Source: Panorpa germanica
Taxonomy: Eukaryota > Arthropoda > Insecta > Mecoptera > Panorpidae
Reading direction: 5' to 3'
DNA length: 64,000 nt
NCBI GenBank assembly: GCA_963678705.1
Contig: OY783223.1
Location: 9,084,721 to 9,148,720, forward strand
Positions 38,301 through 48,777 of the stretch are shown here, piece by piece. The translations under genes were made by a program, and so were the position numbers. The notes beneath the pieces were generated by a model that did no database searches, had not been told where the DNA came from, and worked only from the letters and a program-made list of their open reading frames with translations. Each line of letters opens with the position of its first letter. Position 1 is the first letter of the stretch.

Positions 38301-38622
38301 TTATAATTACCCTCTGGGATATATATTTAATCTCATTGTTTCAGAAATGGAGCTACCGTACCACGTAAAAAACTCGGACAATCAGGACCAAAACAGTGAC
38401 AAGGACGATGGTGAGGACGACGGTAAAGAAAACCGCATTTACAATGGTTACCAAGGATCCCTACGGGAACCAGGCAGTGGCGTAGATAGCTTCGAAGGTG
38501 AATTTAATTCTCCAGCAGGTTCTAATTCCATAAACAAAGTGACTTCCAAAATATTGTGTTTATTATTTTTAATAGTGATTTATTTTTTAACATATATAAA
38601 GACTTTAAATACAATAAATTAA
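22015..38622 (+). CDS. DIP-family (Dpr-interacting / lachesin-like) three-Ig neuronal cell-surface receptor, eight coding exons
   Basis: The eight exons listed separately join in one frame into 1,239 nt, or 412 residues plus TAA. Residues 1-18 form a signal peptide with hydrophobic core AVLLAII. Ig1 spans about 24-122 (C45, W57, C106 in a DRGQYMCQ motif), Ig2 about 125-222 (C149, W161, C204 in MGAYLCIAANG), and Ig3 about 225-320 (C247, W259, C304 in LGGYKCISKNSIG). An acidic Asp/Asn-rich linker follows (331-346), and residues 390-405 are hydrophobic. The Ig1 stretch NNLGGYRVAWIKADTKAILA is diagnostic of DIPs rather than Dprs or true lachesin. In insects, DIPs bind Dpr proteins through Ig1 and help neurons choose synaptic partners. 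All introns are GT-AG; phases in order are 1, 0, 0, 1, 1, 1, 1. Which DIP paralogue this is cannot be told here. The C-terminus could be a GPI signal or a membrane span with a short tail (KTLNTIN). The exon set is secure; alternative exons cannot be excluded. Confidence 0.95.
23307..23360. repeat. (TA)n microsatellite in DIP intron 1
   Basis: About 27 TA units, bounded by TATGTATA on the left and TTTGTATTAC on the right. Confidence 0.95.
25615..25690 (+). repeat. Non-LTR retrotransposon 3' tail fragment
   Basis: The sequence GAGCTAATAATTGTCGAAAGTTGATGCACTT-like stretch (about 25634-25664) matches the 3' untranslated tails found after the ORF ends at 57.2 and 63.5 kb. Only the tail remains here. 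Confidence 0.55.
26613..26719 (+). CDS. DIP exon 2: N-terminal half of Ig1
   Basis: The acceptor TTTTAG lies at 26607-26612 and the donor GTGAGT at 26720. The exon encodes residues 19-54, from ALGFEPDFLYPLENV to NNLGGYR, including Ig1 cysteine C45 in the motif RDATFTCVV. N32-V-T is a possible N-glycosylation site. It enters in phase 1 and leaves in phase 0. Open frames running through this exon into the intron (to about 26854) are accidental read-through. Confidence 0.95.
27117..27762 (+). repeat. Family H pyrimidine-rich repeat, interrupted by a family B insertion
   Basis: The left half (27117-27333) runs from CTTAAATCATTAAAATATAT to TTTTCTCACATGAATACTTA. The right half (27663-27762) resumes TTATGTGCTCCGGCGGTTTC. 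The paralogues at 43.1 and 45.3 kb are uninterrupted at this point, so the split is due to a later insertion. Confidence 0.75.
27334..27662 (-). repeat. Family B element, internally deleted, with TTA direct repeats
   Basis: The element begins GGGGGGAGTAAGTTTTCAAC and ends GACCTTATACCCCCCACCCC plus TCC. It is flanked by TTA at 27331-27333 and 27663-27665. The interior jumps from the CTCCGACAGTTT-side block to GCGGAGATTCGCTGTCAATG, so the hairpin and central block are missing. It is the clearest copy for defining the element's ends. Confidence 0.8.
29210..29303 (-). repeat. Family A fragment in DIP intron 2
   Basis: Only the last ~94 bp are present, ending AAGACATAGGACACAAGCCCA. It matches the inverted left end of the full copies. 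Confidence 0.75.
29898..30083 (+). CDS. DIP exon 3: C-terminal half of Ig1
   Basis: The acceptor is ATGCAG (AG 29896-29897) and the donor GTAAGA starts at 30084. The 62 codons encode residues 55-116, starting VAWIKADTKAILAIHEHV and ending NTDPMKMQ. They carry the core tryptophan W57 and second Ig1 cysteine C106 in EDRGQYMCQ. In known DIP structures this half-domain supplies much of the Dpr-binding face. Both exon edges are phase 0. Confidence 0.95.
30390..30582 (+). CDS. DIP exon 4: end of Ig1 and first half of Ig2
   Basis: The acceptor CTTTTAG ends at 30389 and the donor GTGAGT starts at 30583. The exon encodes residues 117-180: the inter-domain strand TASLEVVIPPDI, then Ig2 with C149 (SAKLVCKARGFPQP) and W161 (RVVWRREDGGDI), ending GGPQGKTK. 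It leaves in phase 1. The preceding intron is the shortest in the gene (306 bp). Confidence 0.95.
30723..30953. repeat. Short MITE with ends AGGGCCACCAGACATC, in DIP intron 4
   Basis: The left end TCCTAGGGCCACCAGACATC and the right end (reverse complement TCCCAGGGCCACCAGACATC) match in 19 of 20 positions. The core of about 190 bp is non-coding. It is a typical small non-autonomous DNA transposon; no second copy is seen in this window. Confidence 0.75.
31981..32055 (-). repeat. tRNA-like sequence, probable SINE head, in DIP intron 4
   Basis: On the minus strand the sequence reads GGCAGCTTATTGGATTAAGC (A-box-like). Next come a possible 5-bp anticodon stem TTATC/GATAA with a 7-nt loop GTACTAA, and a 5-bp T-stem TGGAG/CTCCA around TTCAAT (B-box-like). 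The acceptor stem does not pair, so this is not a functional tRNA. A tRNA-derived SINE head is the likeliest reading. Confidence 0.4.
32334..32496 (+). repeat. Family A fragment in DIP intron 4
   Basis: The fragment starts TGGGATTGTGTCCTATGTCT and is truncated after ATTATTAAAGGG. It lies 120 bp upstream of exon 5. Confidence 0.75.
32617..32745 (+). CDS. DIP exon 5: second half of Ig2
   Basis: The acceptor TTTCAG ends at 32616 and the donor GTAAGT starts at 32746. The exon encodes residues 181-223, with the conserved run EMGAYLCIAANGVPPSVSKR around C204, ending at the start of the Ig2-Ig3 linker. It enters and leaves in phase 1. Exon 4 plus exon 5 make a complete C2-type Ig domain, which confirms the joining order. 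Confidence 0.95.
33070..33691 (+). repeat. Family A MITE-like element, long form, in DIP intron 5
   Basis: The copy runs from ATTGTGTCCTATGTC (tip partly lost) to GAGGACACAAGCCCA and includes the long-form internal segment (about 33310-33490) shared with 17.2-17.8 kb. It is about 622 bp and non-coding. Confidence 0.8.
33772..33845 (+). repeat. Possible tRNA-derived SINE head in DIP intron 5
   Basis: GAGGTAGCTCAATGGACGAG resembles an A box, and TCTTGGTTATCGCTCCTAAC lies where a B box would fall. It resembles the tRNA-like stretch at 32.0 kb (shared GTACTRA). Too degenerate to call a tRNA. Confidence 0.3.
34402..34521 (+). CDS. DIP exon 6: Ig2-Ig3 linker and first half of Ig3
   Basis: The acceptor GACAG ends at 34401 and the donor GTGAGT starts at 34522. 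The exon encodes residues 224-263: FHPLIQVPNQLVGAPTETDV, then C247 and W259 in the DIP-typical stretch CYVEASPKAINYWTRES. It is symmetric in phase 1-1. Confidence 0.95.
34522..37016 (+). other. DIP intron 6 (2.5 kb)
   Basis: The intron contains a family B copy (34750-35272) near its 5' end. The remainder (35273-37016) is unrecognised AT-rich sequence. The open frames around 35748-36002 have no recognisable domain and look accidental. Confidence 0.65.
34750..35272 (+). repeat. Family B element in DIP intron 6
   Basis: TTAA (34746-34749) precedes GGGGGTAAGGTCAAAACG. The interior lacks most of the hairpin left arm, but keeps CGACAGTTTTACTCCAATCG near the right end. The right tip GTTGAAAGCTTAA has lost its C-run. 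Confidence 0.8.
37017..37187 (+). CDS. DIP exon 7: second half of Ig3
   Basis: The acceptor TTTCGCAG ends at 37016 and the donor GTGAGT starts at 37188. The exon encodes residues 264-320, including NEKYQMSEIANSYYSVQMKL and C304 in GGYKCISKNSIGDAEG, and ends IRLY. No initiator ATG lies close to its start and it is open throughout. It enters and leaves in phase 1. Confidence 0.95.
37430..38290 (+). repeat. Long pyrimidine-rich tract in DIP intron 7
   Basis: About 850 bp of CT-rich sequence on the + strand lie directly upstream of exon 8. The part near 38215 (TGTGCTCCAACGTTTCTAAT) resembles the right half of family H. Open frames of 78 and 126 codons here are Leu/Phe/Ser-rich artefacts of the composition. 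Confidence 0.6.
38345..38622 (+). CDS. DIP exon 8: membrane-proximal linker, hydrophobic C-terminus and stop
   Basis: The acceptor TTGTTTCAG ends at 38344 and TAA lies at 38620-38622. The exon encodes residues 321-412: EMELPYHVKNSDNQDQNSDK and a further Asp/Glu-rich stretch, then GSGVDSFEGEFNSPAGSNS, and a hydrophobic segment ILCLLFLIVIYFLTYI followed by KTLNTIN. Small residues around 376-382 could serve as a GPI attachment site. The polar tail after the hydrophobic segment also fits a single-pass membrane anchor. The linker is poorly conserved in the family, so the acceptor choice rests on frame, the polypyrimidine tract and the preserved LYEM junction. Confidence 0.9.
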
Positions 38623-38682
38623 AAAGACTTTAGTCTAATATATAAATTTATATCTGTTTCATATTCATATTCCTATATCGTT

Positions 38683-38692
38683 AATAAATAAA
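38683..38692 (+). promoter_or_regulatory. Overlapping AATAAA polyadenylation signals of the DIP gene
   Basis: Two AATAAA hexamers overlap (38683-38688 and 38687-38692), about 60 nt after the stop codon. A GT-containing stretch follows (GTGTATT, then GATGTGACC). This is the first good signal after the stop and would give a short 3' UTR. In DNA this AT-rich such hexamers are common, so a longer alternative 3' UTR is possible. Confidence 0.55.
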
Positions 38693-39059
38693 GTGTATTA
38701 TATTTATCGATGTGACCAGATTGTGACCAGGTCGGCACAGAGCCAACGCAAACTATTGGAAGTGCAATCAAGTAGATTTAATTGTAAGAGGGTGTTAACA
38801 TTATACGTTATACACAGGGGTAAGGGCGTCAACGAATCAACCAGGTAACTGTCAATTTTCTCTTTATTTCTTAGATCATTTTACATGTAATTTCGGAATA
38901 TTGTGAAGTTGATTAAATTCAATTTAATCTTCTTATTGTAATATTGTATTAATGTATATGAGGAGCAGGCTCATGTAAAATAAAGGAACTGGGAAATACA
39001 GTATTTGAGCCAGAGCCGGCACAAAACACATTTCGATTTTCTAACATGAGATGATTCCC

Positions 39060-39605
39060 TTAAGCCTCATTCCCACTCACTGTTTTGATATTTAATTTAC
39101 TGTTTTGATTTAATATTGTAATCTAGATTTCAAGTTTTTGTTTAAGCATTCCTTTTCACATTTGTGTTTTAATTTAAGTTTAGTTAATTTAGTTGGTGCG
39201 TAAGCATCGTTAGTAATATAAATTTTGACAGTTCGACAAAATTGTATGTGAAATAATTAAAATTGCTATTTTTAATAAAAATTAGTAATAGAAATTGTTT
39301 TCACTTCTATATTTTTCAAAAACTGACATTAAACTTCTTTTAAAAGTAAATCTTACTGCTTTTGACACATTGTCGAAGGACATTTGACGATTGTCACATT
39401 TTGGAGGTTATAATATAGTTTTTCTTAATTTAATATTTTAATTTAAAACATTAGACCTTGTAAGGTTCTAAAAAAACTAAGAAAACTTAAAAAATAAATT
39501 AAATTAAAAATGGTACTGTGAATGACTACGCGTATTACCATATGCTAAACAATTTAAATTAAATACACAATACAAAATTAAATTAAAACAGTGAGTGGAA
39601 ATGAT
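39060..39605. repeat. MITE-like element with ends CCTCATTCCCACTCACTG, long copy
   Basis: The left end GCCTCATTCCCACTCACTGT and the right end (reverse complement ATCATTTCCACTCACTGTTT) form inverted termini. The interior is AT-rich and non-coding. A shorter relative lies at 50648-50884. Confidence 0.6.
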
Positions 39606-41930
39606 ACTTTATCTAATAGATTTTTAATATAAATTTATTTATAAGTGAATTGGGTGTATGTTTGTGTGTATTATCGTATGCCTGTATTTAATACATATAT
39701 ATATTACTAACTGATATATCAATCAAGAACTCGAAATTTATAATAAAAAAATAAATGGAAAGTTTGTAAATAATAATTTAAAAAATACATATTCGAGTAC
39801 ATGAGAAGACATTAGCTTTCAACCACATATATGCCAAATGAAGTATTTTAATTTGAATAACAATCATATGTTAATGCAAACATAATTCTAGGGGGTGCGG
39901 TACTTTGATTAGGTTTAACTGCCCCAGATTTAAATTTCCATAGAATTTAAAAAATTTATAAAGAGTTTTTTTCACATCATGTGTTTTCTAAGACATTTTT
40001 AAATCCATAAAAGGGTCTGCAGTAAGATCTCGTCTAAATAGGTCCGAGAAGATTGCAGAATGCTAAAACAATATTTCTAATATACATATAAACGAAAAAT
40101 TCATTTTTTGAGATACATAATATTTAATAAATTATTATTTTACTATATGCTTATTTTATAAACTATACTTACAAATATATGAACGTTATTATGCAAGGAT
40201 GACATGCCTCGAATAATATATTTTAAAATCGATTTAATCTATCATACTAAATTCTTAAGATGCAAGATCTCTTTGCATAATAACATCCAAAAGTAGTACA
40301 AGATACCTCCCAAAAATGTCTTAATAATTCTTACTATAACCCAATTTTATTTTATGTATAAATTAGAATTTGTAGTGTAGATTCAAACTGTTCCCAAAGA
40401 TTTTTCTCCGTCTTTATCTTCCTAATCTCTTTCTACATATTTTCCTTATATTCTGATGTTTAGTTACCCTCTATATTGTCTTTGTTTTCTACTATATTCC
40501 TCCTTAATATTTCATTCGTTTTACACTTCTTCCGTTTTTTCCTGTTGGCTTTTCTTTAATTTCTCCGTACTCCTATTCCACCGGTTGTTACCCCTTCCTC
40601 CTTTACTTATCCCTCAAAACTTTCCTCAATCTCTTCCTCCTCGTCCTTTTCCACCCCTTTATACTTAAACGCGAGATATATAAACGTGTAAAATTGGGTT
40701 ACAGTAGCGTTATCAAAAACCACGGGTTTCAGCAATCAAATTCTAAGCTCCACCCACATTTCTTGACTTAATAGTAATTATTTAACATTGTATTTAGTAA
40801 TTAAAAAGAAAAGTTATTAAACTTAAAGCAGCAATAAGGTAATTGCGCCGCTGCTTAAAATAAAGTGCCTCTTTGATCACATGTGGTTACGCATTATTAA
40901 AAAAAAAAAAAAATGTTTATGTTTTAAAATAATTGTTACAAGAAAGTTGTGCCAAATTTTTATAAAATTTTGTTTATTAATCAAACATTTATATATATAT
41001 AACAATTTTAAAAATATTTGCTGTATATTTTATGAAATCTGGACATAATAAAAATGTAATAAAAGTTAAAATAAATGTAAAAAATAGTGTAAAAATAAAT
41101 ACATAAATATGATGTAAATATAGACAATGTTAAAGAAGTTTATTCTGAAATATAAGTTTTATTAATTGTCTTTAAGAAAATGTGAAGAAAAAGCAAAGAC
41201 AAAGAAATGCCTATATTGTATAGCAAAGAAGTATATGGACTTTAATTATAATAAATATTATAAACAAAATATATTGTGTTTGATTGTACATTCTTTTTGA
41301 AGCGCATCGCTTGACATATTGACAGATATGAGTCGCTCTAAAGTCAATGACGTTCGAACAATCGCAGCAATCGAGAATGTAATGCAAAATTAGGTTAAGA
41401 ATATTGGCTACTTCAAGGTCAATCGCGATACCAGTTTAACTTAAAATATTTGCATAAATAATGGGAAAGTGTACTCTCTTAAATGAATCAACAATAATTT
41501 AAAAATATTTAACGGTGTAGTTTTAGCAGCAATTTCAAAAAGCAACCAACAGATGGCCCAACTGGTTTTACATTTTTCTTAAGTTATAAATTGCTTTATG
41601 TATTAACGTACTACCAATATCAATTCTAAATAAGAAATATTTTGAGCTTAATAAGCCTAACGCTAACAAAGTACTCTAAAATTAATTTCTACACTGCTTC
41701 ATAAATTTCTTTATTTTACTACCACACACACACGAATAATATAATTTATTACACCTAACGATTAAACGAAGCTTCATAATATTATTTTTTCTTTATTAAA
41801 GCTCGGAGCTTTTCTCTCGTATTTGTCGTATCTAATTCCATCGAATGCTGTCACATTGTTAACGCCGTGTCAGATCTCGTCTGTGTATCCAAGAGTTTAC
41901 GTGTGGTTGTGTATCTACAGGGTGTTCCGT
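39606..41930. other. Intergenic DNA, no gene found
   Basis: AT-rich sequence holding a pyrimidine-rich stretch at about 40380-40670 and a poly(A) run near 40900. No domain-bearing open frame, RNA gene or complete element was recognised. Confidence 0.5.
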
Positions 41931-41933
41931 AAA

Positions 41934-42401
41934 GATCAACACGATAAAAAAGAAGGATATTTTCGATAATGTTTATTGACGACACAGTTAATATATAATT
42001 ATTTCTATAATTACTAGATGATAAAATAACATTTGAAGAATACATTGTGAAATTTTCTTAAATAAATGTCAAGAAATGAGGCATTGACAGCGAATCTCCG
42101 CAGACGTTACAAGCGTTATCTTGGCATTTATATAAAGAAAAAGTGTGCAAAGTTTCAAATGAATCGGTCCAGTAGATTTAGAGCTAGAGAGGGCACCGAC
42201 TCTGAAAAAGCTATGTGTAAGAAACCGCATTTAAAAGTTTCAAAGTAACACGAAAGCAGACCAGAGAGGTGAAGACTTAAAACTCTATATCTCCGACAGT
42301 TTTACTCCAATCGACTTCAAATTTTTACACAATAAACTTAATATGTTGTGCAATAATATTAATTAATAAAAAAAAAAGTTGAAACCTTAATATCCCCCCC
42401 C
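41934..42401 (+). repeat. Family B element, internally deleted, right end intact
   Basis: The copy starts near ACGATAAAAAAGAAGGATAT and ends GTTGAAACCTTAATATCCCC plus more C, followed by TTAA (42402-42405). The hairpin-bearing centre is deleted, so CGCAGACGTTAC joins directly to AAGCGTTATCTTGGC. It is preceded by CTACAGGGTGTTCCGTAAAG, a separate transposon-like tip. Confidence 0.8.
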
Positions 42402-43072
42402 TTAAATCCTATTTCCAGTTTGAGTAATTACTAGTTTTGGAACTGCCTCACTGCAGTACAGTATTCCAGAAGAATTGTAAACGATTTCTATCAAGTACCA
42501 AGGAAGGTAAAGTATACATATGAGATGCAACTTTCGACACACCTTCCAACATTTTCGAGTCTGTGTGAACGCCATCTAGCGCCATCCGCCGTGTGAGAGT
42601 GTTGCTGGTGTTTAACCCTACTTTCATTAATCTTGTCAATCTTCTACACTTAATAAAGAGGGTGTATTCTTAATACCTTAAAGCGGTATTTCACCCCTTA
42701 TATTCTACGTAGTGAATATACACACCTATACCATCGTAAAGGGTTAAAAGTAGCGGGGGGGTAAGTTAGTACGTAGCGTAGTGAATAAACCGCTTAAGCG
42801 AAACCATGGGCTTAATTTTTATATAATATGAATTTAATTATCATTGTTATTATTCTGTTTACATCGAACTTTGTGTTCTAAGATAACAATAAGAGTTACT
42901 CATTGATGGTCTTAACGGCTTTATTGAACCCCTGCCCCACCACCCCCGTCGCACCATTCATCCCGAGACGATGAAACCGCGAAACAGTCAGACGAGTTCA
43001 CAAAATAATGACAAAATGTTGTTTAAAATAGAGGGTGAGTTCTGTTTTTGCCAACTGGCACTACATTCTTCT

Positions 43073-43545
43073 ACCTTAACTAATTAAATTACATATCATT
43101 GTGCTTAATTCATTTTTGATTCTTATTATATCGAAACATTCTCAGTCCTTCCAAAAGAAAGAAAAAATATATATCCTTATAAAAATAAAAACAAAACTGC
43201 TACTGCTACTGCTTCGCTCTTCCTGCTACTCTTCTTCCTGTTTCTACTCTTCCATTCCTTCTTTTCTTGGCTCCTGTTCTCTATCTCTGCCATTTACCTT
43301 TTTCCTTTAATAACTGCCCAATTTCTTCTCGCTTATTACCTTTTTCTCACATGAAAACTTAATGTGTTACAATGTTTCTATCTCCGTTCCGCACACCCTG
43401 CACATCCTTTCTCGTTATTTGTCCAGTATCTGTTTCCTTTCTCCTCGTTTCCCAATCTGAATCTGACAATCCTTCTCATGTTTTTTGTGTCTTTTTCTCT
43501 TAAGCATTCTGGTAACTGTCTCTCCCTTTTATATCTGGTGAGTTC
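43073..43545 (+). repeat. Family H pyrimidine-rich repeat with empty TTAA site
   Basis: The copy runs from TACCTTAACTAATTAAATTA to about TTCTGGTAACTGTCTCTCC. TTAA at 43359-43362 corresponds to the point where the copy at 27.3 kb received a family B insertion. The open frames across it are compositional. Confidence 0.7.
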
Positions 43546-45294
43546 TAATTAATACATTAAAACGTTTCTACAATTTTTATTTGATGCTCTATAGGAATTT
43601 TCCTTGTTAAAATCAATAGGTATAGTTCAACGACAAGTTAATGTACATTTCTCATTATGTTCCCCCTTAAGATATTCTTCACAAATCACATACTGAATCT
43701 CAAGTAGCATTAAGGCCTACTGTCAACGTAGGGTCACTTCAAACGCACGGTTTAGTTATTTACAGCTTGTTGTACGCTTTCTTGCAGCTTGAATTTAACA
43801 TGTCATAGCTCTAGCGTACTGCACGACGCATAGACGTAATATTCTTTTAAAAATGACAGGCTCGGCAGTCAATTTTGTGCGTATTATTGAACAACAGTCA
43901 TTCGGTATACTGATTGAAATACTGAATCATCCTCTGATAACTCTCTTGCAGCAACAAACAATCTGCGGTTAATGTTCTTTTCGATGTATGGATGAAGTCA
44001 ATACATTCTACGTCTGATTCGTCGTCTTCTAATAAAACCGTATGCTATAATCACATCTTCTTCATCACCTTACATTTTTCCAATGAAAAAACGTGCTGAA
44101 CTTCAGAGAAATTACCCTATTTGCTTGTGGACAGAACTGAGATGCACAATACATCTGGCATGGTAGGGGTAGACACCCTTAAACATCACCAGCCTGGGGG
44201 TTAATCCGACCATACCAATAAAGGAAATTAATATTAAAAAACAGCTTTGACAACCCGTACGACTGCGAGTTGTGTTGTGTTGTGTTGTGGCGTTGTAAAA
44301 CAAACTGTAAATATTTTACGATTTAAAAAAAAATGTTTCTTTTTGGACACGGTATGTAGATTATTTTTAATATTAAATATAATTTTGAAAACGACCGCAG
44401 GCACATTTTTACGATATGTTTAAATACGAATATAAAAATGAAAACCCTAACCAACTGAATACTGAAAAATGAAAGCAGCGACATTCAATAGATTGTGATT
44501 AACATTATATTAAAATTCTCATATCACGTGGTGAAAACGAAAGTGGTGTAAGTCATTTTGATATCTTCACAAATGTTTTGAATTGTTTGATTAATGGAAT
44601 TTTGGCAGAAAAGATTGACTACTTACTATTAAATTATGGTCATTTGTTTGACTTAGACAACAAACTTCTACCGCCATTTTTTGCTAGGAGTTATACGACC
44701 TTCCCATCTAATATAAATAATTATGCAGATAGCATTTTCTCCCTAAAAATGTTGAAATTCTGACATACACCACTTTAGTTTTCACCGCCTCATATATTCT
44801 CATATTAAATGTGAATTTCCTACAAAGAGGAGATATCCCTTTGATGTGGAAAATCCGATTAAAATTTTCATAATAACAACAAATCGTTTTAAAAAAAAAG
44901 TTTCCTATGTTCGGATTTTTTTTATAAAATCCAATTTTAAAAAATTATCATACAGTGACAAAGATAATATTTCTTTCATATTTGTACTCGTATATGGTAT
45001 GTATATTATGTGAAAATGTTCAATGAAAATTAAATTAAAAATTGATATATGTATTTTCCTGAGGGTGGAATTCGTACACGTGTTTGATGTGGTAAAAGTA
45101 CAAAGGCAACGTATGTAATTAAACTACACACTTTTCAAAGATTCATTCATACTGTTGACCTTGAATTCTTACAAACTCTCACTGGATTCTACTTCGACTT
45201 AATCTACTACTGAATTCTACTTCGACAATTTCTCATAAGAATACATAAAACTGATATCAGATGGTTCACTTTTTGTTATATTATTAATTATTGC

Positions 45295-45790
45295 ACCTTA
45301 AATCATTAAATTACATATCACTGTGCTTAATTACATTTTATTTGTGATCCTTATACTATCTACCTATTCTAACTCCTTCAAAAAAAAAAAAAAAAAAATG
45401 AATAAATTTAAACCACTACTCTCCCTCCTGTTTCTACTCTGTCTTTCCTTTTTTTTCTCGTTCCTTCTCTCTATCTCCGCCATCCATCGCTTCCCTTTAA
45501 AACTGCACAATCTTCTTTTCATTTTTTACTCTTTTCTCACATGAATACTTAACATGCTCCTGCGTTTCTATCTCTCTTCAGTACACCTTTTCCTCTCATT
45601 TTCCAAGTATCTGCTGCCTTTCTCTCAATTTTTTCCATTCTTTCCTGCTGGTTTATCTCTCTGTCTCTACTTCTTAGCTCCCTTTCCACACTTGTCGCCA
45701 TTCCGTTCCTTTCTCCTTTTCGTTCCTCCTTTCCACCATCCTTTCTACTCTCCTCTCTCATTTTCCTTAGTATTGCCTTCAGCATTTCTC
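45295..45790 (+). repeat. Family H pyrimidine-rich repeat with empty TTAA site
   Basis: The copy starts CACCTTAAATCATTAAATTA and contains an 18-base poly(A) run near 45380. Its TTAA at 45549-45552 lies in the context ATGAATACTTAACATGCTCC, again the unoccupied counterpart of the 27.3-kb insertion. Confidence 0.7.
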
Positions 45791-47421
45791 ATATTCTCCC
45801 CATTTCTTATTTTATTCATTTCTGCCTTTCATTCGGCATCTTTCATTCGAAATGAAACGTTGAACTCAAAATGAATCAAAAGTGCACAATGAATTCATTC
45901 GATTTAGGGATACGTTCATTCGGCATCGTTCATTCGCACTTCGCAGATGGGTAATGAATGAGAAATGAAACGTATGAGCACAAAATGAACGTTCACTCGG
46001 ACTCTGTCTTTTTATCTCGTGTTCAGTAGTGTCTTGACGACATGTTCAGCTTTAGACAACCTATGAAAGGAAACTGTCTTGCACACGTGCATTGGCATGT
46101 CAGCAGTGGCATTACACAGCATGGTATAAGGCGCAAATAATCCAAACAATATTATTATAAACTATAACTAAAATATACAAAAATGTAAAATAAACATTGC
46201 AGATGCAAAAAAATTAAAAAAATAAAATGATTTTGCATCTCTCAGGGTGCGGATAGTAGAAACGCTACAAAAACAAAATTCGTATTAACTTTTTAGATAT
46301 TTAAAATATTCAGCATTTTTTTATACGCTTGAAAGTTTCCACGACACGCGGTTTTTGTGGTGTTGTTTGCGGCGATGGGGTTAGAAGTGTAAAAGCACCC
46401 CACCCCACATGGCGTATCACCCCACGTAGAGGAGCGTAACCATAGACTTTACGATCGACGACAGCACCGCTGACCGTATCGCACCTAATAAATCTGTACA
46501 AAGTCATATAACTGGATTAACCTTTCTTTTAAGCTACTTCACCCCCCCCCCACCCCTTCCAACTCCACAACCTGCTACCACTCATTTGTATTACTGGTAT
46601 AATTATACAGGATAGAGGAATTACTCTTCCTCTACAGATAATACATTTTTTATTAACAAACTCCTATAGAAAGATTGATAAAGAAGTTGGGGTAGTTTAA
46701 GAACTACCAAGTGAATACAAAAATAAATATTCAAGTACATTTATCGATCGTCCAGTTCATTAGTGAGTCATATCCGAATATTAAGAAGGAACAATATTCG
46801 AGCTACAATCATTCCATCAGTATTCGGCAAGTTTATCTGCATTATAATCTTGTATGATTAGATCTTTGAGCTATCTGAGTACTAAAATAGGTAGAGGGGT
46901 ACAATTTTACGTAAAAAACACATGTCGCTCGCTCCATCATTCCAAACAGAAAACTTGCATAGGTCCAAATGGAATGAATGAATTTCTGTGGTATTGCGCG
47001 CGAATTTCAAAACTGGATATTACTTCATCCATACGGAGGTATTTAATTTTTTCATTATGTTTCAAAATCTAAGAATGGGTCTATTTAAAAGCCACTGTTT
47101 CATCAACCTCCTTTTTAGCTCCTTTCTACTCTTCATGTACAAGAAAACTGCTGTTGAAAATAAAGAAAATTCGTCGTCCATTGATGTAGAGAACACTGTT
47201 GTGAACTGAAGTTAACTGAAGAATAATTTGGGGTTAAATGATGAAACATACGTGAGTGATACTCCATTCTCTTTGTTCCTCCAAATTGAACGAAGTTAAG
47301 TCACGCCCACAAGTTTTGGCAAGGTGGAACGACAAGAATGGCCGACTTTAAATACTGAGACCACGGACAAAAATGTATGTTCAGTTAACATAAAATTTAC
47401 AAAACATTATGGATATATATA

Positions 47422-47427
<6 letters not shown>
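45791..47427. other. Intergenic DNA with TCATTCG-rich patch
   Basis: At 45828-46010 the heptamer TCATTCG and its near relatives recur, mixed with AATGAA complements, giving a degenerate short-period repeat. The rest is unrecognised AT-rich sequence with a C-run near 46540. No gene is supported. Confidence 0.45.

Positions 47428-47488
<61 letters not shown>
47428..47488. repeat. (TA)n microsatellite
   Basis: About 30 TA units with imperfect flanking TA-rich sequence continuing to 47520. Confidence 0.95.
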
Positions 47489-47492
<4 letters not shown>

Positions 47493-48777
47493 TGATATAT
47501 AAATATATATATATATTTATACATTTGTATATAAACAATTGTAAAGAACCCCAGTTGTAATAAATGTCGGTAATTATTTCTGAAAAGGTGTCATTAATTC
47601 AAGTGCTTGACTTTTTCACCACACTTTACATCTACACTTACATTTAAAACCCCCACTGTACAGTTTTCTTAAGTCTTAAGGCATATGACACACTTTCCAA
47701 GTTTTCTCTACAAACTCTTGTACTAGTGATGTTAATACACTTTTTATATATCGCTATATTCTAAATATCGATAGTTCCTACTGTATTGGAGAAGGAATAT
47801 CTTTCGTGTTTCGAATTATTAATAGATGTACTGTAGAATTCCCTTATTCGGATGAATTGGGACTTACGGAAGGCCAGATATGGGAAACTAAAGAAAAGGA
47901 ATGTGCAAAAGGGAGAAAAGTCAAAACGACACATTTAAAAAAATAGAAGAAGTAAAATTATGTAAAATAAGTCTACAATAAATAATATTTATATGCCAAC
48001 AACGAAAATAAAAATGTGGTGTCAGCCTGCAACGCCACGTCACAGTTTCTAACCTCCAATTTGTTTCATTCAAATCACGACTCTATTATTTTTCCTACCG
48101 TTAAGTACAGCGATTGTTCTACTCGCTAAACATCAATATATCTTAAAAATTCTTGTGCTTTATACTGAAAGGCTTTAGTCTCTAAATAGAGGGCTATCAT
48201 CTATGTATTGTCCTAACTTTTTTCGAATAAACTACAGAGAATTTTCAGTTGTGTAGTATAAAAGTCGATGTATTTATTACACGATATAATTAGCCAAGTT
48301 TACAACCCCATGCACCTGTACAGTGCCATCTATACCTATAGACACACAACATTACACTATATACTTTACTTCTCCATTCATTCTATTCATATCAGAGTAG
48401 AAATACATTTTGTATTTTGTAAACTTTTTAAAAGGACTGGTTAAACAACATGCATTGTTTAGGTTTTTAAAATAATAGCTATAGTAAGAGAGAGAGAAAG
48501 AGTGAAAAATTTGTTGTTGAAGGAGAGATAGAGCGACATGTTCACCACTGTGTGAAATATAACCCTCTATATTTCTATTTTATGGTGAGCTTTTAAATAA
48601 AGTAGAGATTATGCAGTCACCAAGCTAGCTAGGCGCCTGGAACTATGCTACTAGTATAACACCACACAGCATCAGCTGCAACAATACTATGAACACGTAA
48701 GCATTGTTACTATATATGTATCACACACACATTCAATGAAATATGTGTAATGTAGCTATTCCCTAAAAACGAATGTT

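Noticed and set aside
45549-45785. 78-codon Lys/Arg/Glu-rich minus-strand frame
   Set aside because: Complement of the pyrimidine-rich family H repeat; composition alone explains it.
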